Source: Peptoniphilaceae bacterium AMB_02
GTDB taxonomy: Bacteria > Bacillota > Clostridia > Tissierellales > Peptoniphilaceae
Direction: 5' to 3'
DNA: 64,000 bases
Assembly (NCBI GenBank): GCA_036321625.1
Contig: CP143259.1
Coordinates: 496,001 to 560,000, forward strand
Shown: positions 1-7,664 of the stretch, in pieces
Layout of the letters: the number at the start of each line of letters is the position of its first letter
Numbering within the stretch: position 1 is the first letter of the stretch
Translations under genes and position numbers: made by a program
Notes under the pieces: model-generated
Told to the model about the DNA's origin: nothing
What the model saw: only the letters and a program-made list of their open reading frames with translations
Databases searched by the model: none

Positions 1-2
1 CA

Positions 3-59
3 TTAAATCCACCAAAAGAAGAAGCTCCAAAAGAAGAGGCACCAAAAGAAACAAACTAA
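3..59 (+). CDS. C-terminal end of a Pro/Lys/Glu-rich protein (partial)
   Basis: Only the last 18 codons are inside the window, so the start and function are unknown. The frame ends in a repeated pattern of the type APKEE/APKET before TAA at 57-59, followed by a good terminator. This low-complexity tail resembles the Lys/Ala/Pro-rich tails of the two lipoproteins at 46-47 kb, so a surface or lipoprotein tail is possible. That is inference only. Confidence 0.5.
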   Translation, partial: LNPPKEEAPKEEAPKETN

Positions 60-70
60 TTAGTTTAAAT

Positions 71-96
71 AAGAGGCTATTTTATAGCCTCTTTTA
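71..96 (+). terminator. Rho-independent terminator
   Basis: A perfect 10-bp stem, AAGAGGCTAT (71-80) with ATAGCCTCTT (84-93), a TTT loop and a T-run. It closes the partial gene at the window start. Confidence 0.8.
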
Positions 97-209
97 CATT
101 TATATAGAAGATTTTCTGCGATATGTTTTATAATTGTACAGCACATATTTTAGTAATTGTTGATTTTACATATTCAGTTTATGTATTATAATATACTAGA
201 GGTGAGTTT

Positions 210-1274
210 ATGGAAGTCATGATTTTAAAAGATGATAAAGACTTTATTATGCTTGAGAATGCCTGGAGAGGATTAGAGGAAAAAGACAGCGAGATACCTG
301 TATACAGCACATATGATTTTAATAAATGTTGGTGGGATGCCTACAGTAAAGATAACAATAATTCACTATTTATAATATATGTAATGAAAAATGAGGAAGT
401 ATTGGGAATTGCTCCTCTTTATTTAAAGAGAAGGAAGAAAGGATTTCTAGAGTGGAAAGAACTTCATTTTATAGGACAAGGCGATTATTTCAATTTTATA
501 ATTGATAGGACTAAAAATAATACGCAAACCATTATTAAGTATCTATTTGATGCGATTTATGAGAATGAAGAGGAATGGGATAGATTGGTTCTTTCCTATA
601 TTTCTTCTAAATCAGAACTCGCTCATTATTTGCTCAAGGATGATAGATATAATGAAAAAACAAAGTACTTGGTGGAGATTCCACATTTGGATTTTAAGGA
701 GATAAAAAGTATTGACGATATAAGCTTACCAAGCAAAATCAGAAAGTATAGAAATAAGCTGGACAGGGAAGTCGGATATGAATTTAAAGCTTTAAGTTCT
801 ATAGATGATGAGATGTATGAAAGAATAACGAATTTACATAAAAAGCAGCAGGAGTATCTTAGAGAGGAAGCCGACAGAAAAGATAGAAGAAGTCTGTTTG
901 ATAATAAACTAAATGATGAATATATCAATAGTTTAAGAAAGGTATCGGATAAGACATTATTATTTGTGTTAATGGATGGAAAAGGTGAAATAATTAGCTA
1001 TAGAAATACTTACTTGCATAATGGGACTATCTACTCTTGGAATACCGCTTATAATATAGATTTTATAGAATATAGGACAAATGGAACTATGTTTTATGAA
1101 ATTTTTAACTATATTATCAAAAACAGGGATATAGAAAAATTTGATTTCGGTTCGGGGAGATATCCTTGGAAGTTTAGATGGACAAATGATTTCGTCTTGT
1201 CTTATAGATATGAAGATTGGAATCTATCAAGTACTCGAATGAAACTGATAAATAAGTTATTTAGTTTAAGATAG
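210..1274 (+). CDS. GNAT-fold acetyltransferase, BioF2/CelD-like (FemAB-related)
   Basis: A 354-aa soluble protein whose layout fits the Acetyltransf_6 (BioF2-like/CelD) branch of the GNAT superfamily. It has an N-terminal domain with a WW pair and the segment EEVLGIAPLYLKRR (around residues 62-77). The C-terminal half carries a charged KYRNKLDRE stretch (around 178) and ends with KFDFGSGRYPWKFRW, the family's typical closing motif. Members usually transfer acyl groups in exopolysaccharide or cell-surface synthesis; the substrate here is unknown. The ATG is preceded by AGGTGAG. A PIG-L deacetylase gene follows 89 bp downstream. This pairing is common in surface-glycan modification loci, so the two may act on the same sugar (inference). 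Confidence 0.7.
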   Translation: MEVMILKDDKDFIMLENAWRGLEEKDSEIPVYSTYDFNKCWWDAYSKDNNNSLFIIYVMKNEEVLGIAPLYLKRRKKGFLEWKELHFIGQGDYFNFIIDRTKNNTQTIIKYLFDAIYENEEEWDRLVLSYISSKSELAHYLLKDDRYNEKTKYLVEIPHLDFKEIKSIDDISLPSKIRKYRNKLDREVGYEFKALSSIDDEMYERITNLHKKQQEYLREEADRKDRRSLFDNKLNDEYINSLRKVSDKTLLFVLMDGKGEIISYRNTYLHNGTIYSWNTAYNIDFIEYRTNGTMFYEIFNYIIKNRDIEKFDFGSGRYPWKFRWTNDFVLSYRYEDWNLSSTRMKLINKLFSLR

Positions 1275-1363
1275 TAATGGAACTATTGAGAATAGTATGT
1301 GCTTTCGTGAACTGAATTTAATATCGCAATATAGTTAGATAAAAAATATCTGAGGGGTGTAAT

Positions 1364-2252
1364 ATGGGGTTTAAAGATAATTTAGCAAGGGTCTTGTATA
1401 GACCTATATGTATGTATAATATTATTAAAATTAATGCGTTTTACTCAAAATACAAGCTGGATGCTAAGGAAATTTCAGAACCTTTAGAGCATGACAGGAT
1501 ATTGATTATTGCACCTCATGTGGATGATGAAACCATTGGTATGGGAGGTTATCTGGCTGCATATGGAAATAAACAGATAGATATAATCTATCTCACCGAT
1601 AGCGGAAAGAGTGAAAGCGATGTAAGTAATATCGATGAGGTGAGGAAAGAGGAAGCAAGAAGTTTGCTGGGAAGCTTTAGGATTAAATAGTTTAAAAACT
1701 CTTCCGATACCTAATGGAAATGTTGCTGGTCACGAAAAATACGCTGAAGAGGAGCTTGAAAAAACGATAAAAACCGGTGGGTATAATAAAATTTTTACGG
1801 TCTCACCATTCGATGCTCACAACGAACATAGATGGACGACGCAAAGATTGGCCGGGATTGTAGATAGATTAGAGGGAGTTGATAGTATTTACTTATATGA
1901 GGTTAGCAATCTACTCCCGACGGGGTTAATAAATACTTATTTTTCTATGAATAGTAAGATATTAGAATCCAAATCGCAATTATATAAGCTTTTTGAATCT
2001 CAATTTAAAACTATGGATTTTAAGGTTTTTGAGTTATTAAATAAAGGTAAGGGAAAGGCTATAGATGAATATAGTGCTGAATTCTTTGTGGACTTAAAGC
2101 CAAGCGAATTCAAAGTGATGATGGATGCGCTTGAAAATTTTAATATGGATAATGTACTACCATATAGGATTGGAAATAATAGATCCTTTTATAAAGTCAT
2201 TGGAAATGAGGACAGAGCCCAAAGAGAATTTAGGGAGATTTTTAAGAAGTAG
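1364..2252 (+). pseudogene. PIG-L family deacetylase, single-base frameshift
   Basis: The N-terminal part (1364-1690) has the PIG-L zinc motif APHVDDE at about residues 49-55. It then stops after LLGSFRIK. In the +1 frame the protein continues without a gap, including LGLNSLKTLPIPNG and the second metal/catalytic motif SPFDAHNEHR at about 1803-1832, to TAA at 2252. Removing one A near 1672-1673 (GGGAAGC to GGGAGC) restores a protein of about 295 aa, the usual length for the family. PIG-L enzymes remove N-acetyl groups from GlcNAc-type sugars. As written the gene cannot make a complete enzyme, because the two metal-site motifs are in different frames. Real inactivation and a sequencing error look the same here. 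Confidence 0.8.
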
Positions 2253-2370
2253 TTGGTAAAAGTCATTAAACAATTAAAAACTATGAAAACTATGGATTTA
2301 GGGTTAAATTATAAGATTCTTAGTTAGGAGTTTATGAGTCTGAAAATTGTTGTATAATATGGGGGTAATT

Positions 2371-3729
2371 TTGAAAAAAATCGCATTAATTCTATGTATT
2401 CTTATGGGGCTCATAGGATGCTCCAATCAAAGAACAATTGAAAAAAAAGAAAAACCTATTAGCATGAAAGAGGTTTTTAAAAAATCCGATGTAAATCTAC
2501 CTGATGCAGAGGTAGAGAGTGATGGTGAGAAAAAGATATCAGTTGCCGAACTAAAGGCTGATTTTGAAGTTTTTAGTGCTGCTTTAAAGCAAGTTAATGA
2601 ATTATCGGATGCAAGCATTTCGGATATTGACGAAAAACTGAATGCACTTGAAGGCGAGATAATAGATGGAATGACTGAGTCAGAGTTTTATCATCTCCTT
2701 CAAAAAGCTGTTGCTAATATACCTAATTCGGACATAGACATCGCTCCTTCAATATCGAGGGAGCATGCTATAGGGAGAGGTGAAAAGCTCTTTCCTATGG
2801 ATGTAGTGGTCGAAGGTGGCAAAATCTATGCAGATCAGGAAGAGAGTGTAGAGGAAATCCTCGAGATAAATGGCGTTTCAAGTATTGAGATATTAAATGC
2901 AATGCGAGAAAGAGTTACGAGCAATATGGAGCAAGGTAGTGATTATAAAATATCAGCGCAGTTTCCGCTGCTATATTTTGATATATATGGTTCCTGCGAT
3001 GAATTTACAATAAAATCGATGGTGGACGGAGTGGAAAGTAAAAATAAATTACAGGGAGCAAGTAAAAGCGGTATTGCACTGAGTACAATTTCAAAAAATG
3101 CTCCAACCGAAAGTCCTGTAGAGTTTACATATGGTACAGAGAATAAATTTTCTTTTGGTTATCTGGTGATTAAAACTGTTCAGAGTGGTCATGAAGAAGC
3201 TTTTTTTTCACAGCTGGACTCTGCATTTGAAGAAATGGCAAATAAAAAACCTTGGATGGTAGTTCTGGACATGAGAGGTAATCATACGTCAAATCCTGAG
3301 GTAATTAAGTATATATATTCTAAATTCATCAAAACGAGTGGTGAATTTTATGAAAGTGCAAGTGATACCGATTTGCTGGGAGCGATAGAATCCAAAATAG
3401 TTTATGAAGTTCCCAGACTCTACATTTTAACCGATGCTTCAATGGGGTCTTTAGTCAACCAATTGATAATTAAACTAAGACAAAATCCCGATACGAAATG
3501 CGTTGGAACGAATACCTCATCCGGTTCAGTAGGCTTTTATGACGGAGATGTCAGAACGCTTGAAAATACGAAGATAAGAATCAGATGCCCGGGAAAAAGG
3601 GCTGACATCTCTGTTGTCGAGAATTTCCCTAAGGGATTATTTCCCGATACCGTAGATTCTAAAATTAATTATAAAAACAGACAAACCCCTTTCTTAGAGT
3701 CAATCTTTGGCGAAGAATGTAACACCTGA
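2371..3729 (+). CDS. Lipoprotein with degenerate S41 (C-terminal processing) peptidase-like domain
   Basis: An N-terminal signal with lipobox LIGC predicts a lipid-anchored surface protein. The C-terminal third follows the S41 peptidase pattern: a strand ending VVLDMRGN (compare the DLRGNGG motif), then YILTDASMGS where S41 enzymes carry the serine, then GTNTSSG, and a late FPKGLFPDT matching the G-x-PD element. The canonical motifs are weakened, so catalysis is doubtful. Start choice: an upstream in-frame TTG exists at 2347, but TTG at 2371 has GGGGG at 2361-2365 five bases away and gives a normal lipoprotein signal (LKKIALIL). It stands alone after the PIG-L remnant. Confidence 0.6.
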   Translation: MKKIALILCILMGLIGCSNQRTIEKKEKPISMKEVFKKSDVNLPDAEVESDGEKKISVAELKADFEVFSAALKQVNELSDASISDIDEKLNALEGEIIDGMTESEFYHLLQKAVANIPNSDIDIAPSISREHAIGRGEKLFPMDVVVEGGKIYADQEESVEEILEINGVSSIEILNAMRERVTSNMEQGSDYKISAQFPLLYFDIYGSCDEFTIKSMVDGVESKNKLQGASKSGIALSTISKNAPTESPVEFTYGTENKFSFGYLVIKTVQSGHEEAFFSQLDSAFEEMANKKPWMVVLDMRGNHTSNPEVIKYIYSKFIKTSGEFYESASDTDLLGAIESKIVYEVPRLYILTDASMGSLVNQLIIKLRQNPDTKCVGTNTSSGSVGFYDGDVRTLENTKIRIRCPGKRADISVVENFPKGLFPDTVDSKINYKNRQTPFLESIFGEECNT

Positions 3730-3806
3730 GGTGAACCTTAAGCTTCGGAGAAGCTAAAAAAGAGATGAGATGGGGGGAGTCAGTTTGACGGTGGTTTGTA
3801 GTGAGT

Positions 3807-3870
3807 CCTCGAGAGCCTCCCTCTGACGAGGGAGGTGGGTCGCAAAAGCGACTCGGAGGGAGAGAAATAC
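3807..3870 (+). repeat. Module D hairpin repeat (copy D3)
   Basis: Two adjacent hairpins: CCTCCCTC (3816-3823) with GAGGGAGG (3828-3835), and GTCGC (3839-3843) with GCGAC (3848-3852) around AAAA. The element ends GGAGGGAGAGAAATAC. The frame matches the copies at 28236-28273 and 36593-36630, but the inner stem there is GTCAAC/GTTGAC. The same fold is kept with different bases. No gene is visible from 3730 to 4270. Confidence 0.7.
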
Positions 3871-3897
3871 AAAATGCGACATCTCTTCGTTGCTACC
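3871..3897 (-). repeat. Module A hairpin (inverted copy)
   Basis: The reverse strand reads GGTAGCAACGAAGAGATGTCGC, matching the GGTAGCGACGAAGAGATGTCGCT-type units at 28 kb and 37 kb but in opposite orientation. A further partial match (GCGACATCTC) lies at about 4141. Confidence 0.6.
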
Positions 3898-3994
3898 ATA
3901 AAAGTCTAACTTGTTAGTTCTAATTACTACTTCTAAAACCGTGATTTGGGTCGTTGTTTATACGAGAAATTGTTGTTAAACAAACGTGGAAGTG

Positions 3995-4100
3995 TGGATT
4001 AGTCGTGAGTTTGGCGGTAGTTGGTCGTGGGGTTAGTCGTGAGTTTGGCAGTAGTTAGTCGTGAGTTTGAAATATAGCAGTAGAATTCTTCGAATTCTTT
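3995..4100 (-). repeat. Module E repeat (inverted copy) with short GTCGTGAGTTTGG tandem units
   Basis: On the minus strand this starts with AATTCGAAGAATTCTACTGC and continues into an array built on CAAACTCACGACTAAC-type units. The same edge and a similar CCACACGACCATCCAACTCAC array occur in plus orientation at 28281-28378, and a short edge copy occurs at 36638-36670. Confidence 0.65.
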
Positions 4101-4172
4101 TATTTAACAACTCCCCTACGTCAGATGGAGCAGGCAAAAAGCGACATCTCCAGACTGAAATTATTTTATGCC

Positions 4173-4246
4173 TAACGTGGAAGTGAGGGCACTTCCTCTA
4201 CTTCTTGAAATGTTTTATTGATTATACGACCGAGGAAAGAGATTTT
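4173..4246 (+). repeat. Module F fragment (right end of the MITE-like repeat)
   Basis: Contains AACGTGGAAGTG, a short loop, CACTTCCTCTAC and TTCTTGAAATGTTTT, followed by CGACCGAGGAAAGAG. This is the right half and flank of the tandem array at 11.9-12.6 kb. Confidence 0.6.
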
Positions 4247-4270
4247 TACCATCATATTTGGACAAAAACC

Positions 4271-4315
4271 AACTCCCCTAAAAGATGCAAAAACATCTTT
4301 TAGGGGAGTTTTTAT
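4271..4315. terminator. Strong bidirectional terminator
   Basis: A perfect 17-bp stem (4271-4287 with 4294-4310) and a CAAAAA loop. T-tracts follow on both strands, TTTTTATA on plus and GGTTTTTG on minus. It ends the surface-protein gene just downstream of its stop. Confidence 0.85.
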
Positions 4316-4319
4316 AATT

Positions 4320-6767
4320 TTACTTTTTCTTTTTATCTTCTTTTAACAAATATCCACCTAATCCCATTGTTGCCAGTCCCAAATATAGTGCAAACGCAGC
4401 ATCGCTACCTGTTTTTGGTAGAGTCTTTACAGGTTTAGGTTTATCCGGTTTAGGCTCCGGCTTAGGCTCTGGCTTAGGCTCGGGTTTAGGGTCCGGCTTA
4501 GGTTCTGGTTTTGGGTCAGGATCCGGGTCGGGGTCAGGTTTAGGTTCAGGATCCGGGTCAGGATTAGGATCTGGGTCTGGGTCTGGATCTGGGTCTGGAT
4601 CAGGATCTGGGTCCGGGTCAGGATCAGGATCCGGTGTTGTATTTATTACTGTAAGCCCATCTTCTAATTTTTCGTATCCTTCAGGCACCCAAGGATTGCC
4701 ACTACCGTCAACTTCAGTGACGAATTGTCCCGTATAAGGCTGGCCGTATTCATCGAGAATTGGTACATCATCCCAGGTGACAGAGGTCATACCCGGCTCC
4801 AGCTTTTTAAAATCTGAATGGCTGATTAGATTGCCCTTGGAGTCGTATCCAGAAAGTTTAAACCAGATTGCAGGTCTTTGACTTGGGTCATCATCTAGAC
4901 CATCTACCCAAATCTTGTTTGCAGTAATACTTGTACAATTATCTTTCTTTTTATTGGTTACAGTAAGTCCGTCTTCAGTCTTTTCATATCCTTCAGGAAC
5001 CCAAGAATTACCGTCTTCGTCAACTTCTGTGATAAATAATCCTGTATAAGGCTGGCCGTATTCATCGAGAATTGGTACATTATCCCAGGTAGCAGAGGTC
5101 ATGCCGGGTTCTAATTTCTTAATATCCGGATGGTTAATTAGGTTTCCTCTAGAGTCGTATCCTGAAAGTTTAAACCAGATAGTAGGTCTCTGACTTGGGT
5201 CATTATCTAGTTCATCTTCCCAAATCTTATAGGCAGTAATTATTCTGTATTGAGATTTCTTTTTATTAGTTACCGTAAGTCCATCTTCAGTTTTCTCATA
5301 ACCTTCAGGCACCCAAGGATTACCCTGTTCGTCAACTTCAGTTACAAATAGATTATTGTAAGGCTTACCGTATTCATCGAGAATGGGCAGATCATCCCAA
5401 TTCACCAAACTTATGCCGGGATCCAGTTTTTTAATATCCGGATGAATCATTAGATTGCCCCTTGAGTCGTATCCGGATAGTTCTAACCAGATTGTTGGCC
5501 TTTGATTCGGATTATTAGCTAAATCATCTATCCAAACTTTAGTTGCAGTTACTAGCTGTTTTTTTGGTTTAAGTGTGTTTACGACTGTTAATCCGTGTTC
5601 AATTTTAGTATAGCCCGGTGGAGTCCATGGCAAGCCGTGCGCGTTGACTTCCCGAACTGAGTAGGCAATTACATTGCCATCTTTATCTTTATACGGAATA
5701 TTGTCCCAAGTGTATTTTGTTTCGTGAGGATTTAATAATGTGTGATGGCCTACATTATATTCTACTCCATCAATGGTGGCTACAAGCTGTAGATATATCT
5801 TCGGTCTGCCGGTTGCGTTATTATCATTCCAGATTTTGTTTGCCGTTACTTTTGTCGTATTGCTAAGACTGCCGGTATAGACTAATGTTACTTTAAAACC
5901 GTCGATAAAGACTTCATAATTCAAAGGGACTTTGACAACACTTATATAGTAACTTATTTCCGTGCCGTAATATGAGTACACATCCAGATCGGATTTTGTT
6001 TGTTGTGGATTTTCTTCTGTTAGGTTGAAAGAACCTACCTGGTAGGTATAATCTGCACTACCTATATTATGAAAATATCGTCCACGTAGAGCTACTGAAA
6101 TAGGGGGTCTAGGTCCTTCTCCGCCTATCCACTCAACTGAGGCCGTAATACTGCGTTTGTGAATATTAGGGTCTATTTTGTTGTGTATAGTAACTTTTTG
6201 ATCAGGTTCACTTTCACTAATCAGAACAGTCCCATTTTCTGGATTGTATACCGGTGTATATCCGGTACTTCCCGGATATTCAGTAACCTTATAAGTTCCA
6301 AAAGGAAGATTTTTTAAAGTTATAGGGTCTTCAAATCCGATATAGAGTTCAATAGAATATCCGTTAGGACCTTCTACTGTGACTTTGAATTTAAGCGGCT
6401 GAGAAATGCTTGCTGAAATATTAGCATTCTTAGCATCCAGTTTGTGCTTACTTATAGTCAGTGTTCCCGTGTTATTATTAGTCTTGTAGTTGGTCACACT
6501 TAGATTATTTTCAAACTTAGTAAATCCTTCCGGGACATAGTCTTTACCACTTGAGTCAACTTGCTTAACCCAGTATTTAAATTCATGACCATCAGCATCA
6601 TTTTTTTCAACAGATAAATCATGAGAAGATGTGGTCATCCTTATTGGCATTATGACCTGTTCTTCTTTTTGAAAAGCACTACTTCTATATACAGTGAAGA
6701 AAACTTCCGGAGGATCTTCACCATTTGCGAGACCTATCCAATTTAAATATAATCTAATTGTCTGCAT
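4320..6767 (-). CDS. Cna-B/SpaA-type LPXTG surface protein, main part (frame split from its signal peptide)
   Basis: An 815-aa open frame of repeated Ig-like Cna-B/SpaA modules, sortase-anchored. About seven modules are visible. Three near-identical ones (about residues 411-720) carry W-x-D-x(5)-P-x-QRPTIW at the start and TEDGLTVTN at the end. Then follow a long Asp-Pro/Glu-Pro-Lys spacer, LPKTG (783-787), a hydrophobic segment and KKKK. Such proteins are pilin or adhesin stalks, often stabilised by isopeptide bonds. The frame is open upstream of this Met as far as 7094, through an acidic linker. That linker joins, after one missing A, to the signal-peptide frame at 7085-7333. The ATG at 6765-6767 is therefore probably not the natural start, and the intact product would be about 1,004 aa. 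Confidence 0.8.
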   Translation of the reverse strand: MQTIRLYLNWIGLANGEDPPEVFFTVYRSSAFQKEEQVIMPIRMTTSSHDLSVEKNDADGHEFKYWVKQVDSSGKDYVPEGFTKFENNLSVTNYKTNNNTGTLTISKHKLDAKNANISASISQPLKFKVTVEGPNGYSIELYIGFEDPITLKNLPFGTYKVTEYPGSTGYTPVYNPENGTVLISESEPDQKVTIHNKIDPNIHKRSITASVEWIGGEGPRPPISVALRGRYFHNIGSADYTYQVGSFNLTEENPQQTKSDLDVYSYYGTEISYYISVVKVPLNYEVFIDGFKVTLVYTGSLSNTTKVTANKIWNDNNATGRPKIYLQLVATIDGVEYNVGHHTLLNPHETKYTWDNIPYKDKDGNVIAYSVREVNAHGLPWTPPGYTKIEHGLTVVNTLKPKKQLVTATKVWIDDLANNPNQRPTIWLELSGYDSRGNLMIHPDIKKLDPGISLVNWDDLPILDEYGKPYNNLFVTEVDEQGNPWVPEGYEKTEDGLTVTNKKKSQYRIITAYKIWEDELDNDPSQRPTIWFKLSGYDSRGNLINHPDIKKLEPGMTSATWDNVPILDEYGQPYTGLFITEVDEDGNSWVPEGYEKTEDGLTVTNKKKDNCTSITANKIWVDGLDDDPSQRPAIWFKLSGYDSKGNLISHSDFKKLEPGMTSVTWDDVPILDEYGQPYTGQFVTEVDGSGNPWVPEGYEKLEDGLTVINTTPDPDPDPDPDPDPDPDPDPDPDPNPDPDPEPKPDPDPDPDPKPEPKPDPKPEPKPEPKPEPKPDKPKPVKTLPKTGSDAAFALYLGLATMGLGGYLLKEDKKKK

Positions 6768-7084
6768 ATTATTATCTTGGTTTAGAGTATTTAAATCCTT
6801 ATCGTCTTTTATTTCAGTTTCATCTTTCTCGTCTTCAACGATGAGAGATTCAATAATTGGTAGGTCTGTATTTTCTTCTTTGATTTCATCTAGAGGTTCT
6901 AGATTTGTGTCATCTATTATATCTTCGAGGATGTCTTTGTCAGCATCTTCGTTTTGTTCAGTTATCTCTTCCAGTCCTACATCATCTGCTAATGATTCTG
7001 AATTACCTTCTAATGTCTCTATGATTTTAACGTTAATTTTATCGTTTTCCGAATTTTCCGGTACTAATTCGCTGGTCTCGTCTA

Positions 7085-7333
7085 TTAGGTTTTTTCATCT
7101 AGGTTTATATCTTGAGAGGTTAAAGATATATTTTCTTCTGACTGTTGAGTAGGGGTCTCAGAAACAATACTAGTATCGTTTACTGGAAGTGGATTAATGT
7201 TTTCCAATGACATTACATCATTCTCCGGTACTGTAAATGCTGCTTCATCGGCAAAGGCCATAATGGGCAATACCACTTGGAGAATCATCATGATTCCGAC
7301 AAAAAGTGCTAAGTGTTTCTTTGGTGATTTCAT
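7085..7333 (-). CDS. Signal-peptide N-terminus of the Cna-B surface protein (split by frameshift)
   Basis: An 82-aa frame with a classic Sec signal: MKSPKKH, a hydrophobic core (LALFVGIMMILQVVLPIM) and an AFADEA cleavage region. It then becomes an acidic linker ending LDEKT and stops. The sense strand reads GATGAAAAAACC with six A (7091-7096 on plus as T6). A seventh A would give LDEKNLIDETSELVPEN and run into the Cna-B frame. The start is well supported by GAAGGAGGAATAA before the ATG. The tract is short but is the kind of site where slippage occurs; a consensus error is equally possible. Confidence 0.75.
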   Translation of the reverse strand: MKSPKKHLALFVGIMMILQVVLPIMAFADEAAFTVPENDVMSLENINPLPVNDTSIVSETPTQQSEENISLTSQDINLDEKT

Positions 7334-7413
7334 TTATTCCTCCTTCATGTAATGGACAGTATATCAGTCAATCATATTGATATATCTTGATATCGCATTA
7401 CAGTGATATTTTA

Positions 7414-7443
7414 ATTATACCCGATCGAGAACAATATAAACAA
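7414..7443 (-). promoter_or_regulatory. Candidate sigma-A promoter of the surface-protein gene
   Basis: On the minus strand, TTGTTT (7443-7438) and TATAAT (7419-7414) are separated by 18 bp, about 80 bp upstream of the ATG. The 7334-7664 gap holds this promoter and a plus-strand TATAAT (7619-7624) before metG. I see nothing else there. Confidence 0.5.
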
Positions 7444-7664
7444 ATAACACACAATATATTTAATTGAATGTATAACATTGACATTCATTTAAATAAGTGA
7501 TATTAACCTGTGTTTTAATAAAAAAACCGGTATTTGATTAAACGGAATAAGATTTATATATTTATGCTTTAGGATGAATTATTCTACTGTTTTTAATTAC
7601 AAAACCGGATATATATTATATAATGTTTATATGAGTATTTTTATTAGATTATAAAGGAGCAATT

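Noticed and set aside
7091-7096. Programmed ribosomal frameshifting in the adhesin
   Set aside because: GATGAAAAAACC could be slippery, but no stimulatory stem or upstream Shine-Dalgarno-like site is evident. Slippage mutation or sequencing error is simpler.
6694-7152. A 152-codon plus-strand frame opposite the adhesin
   Set aside because: The Ser-rich composition is the mirror of the Asp/Glu-rich linker on the minus strand. Its openness helped show that the minus-strand frame continues upstream, but it is not a gene.
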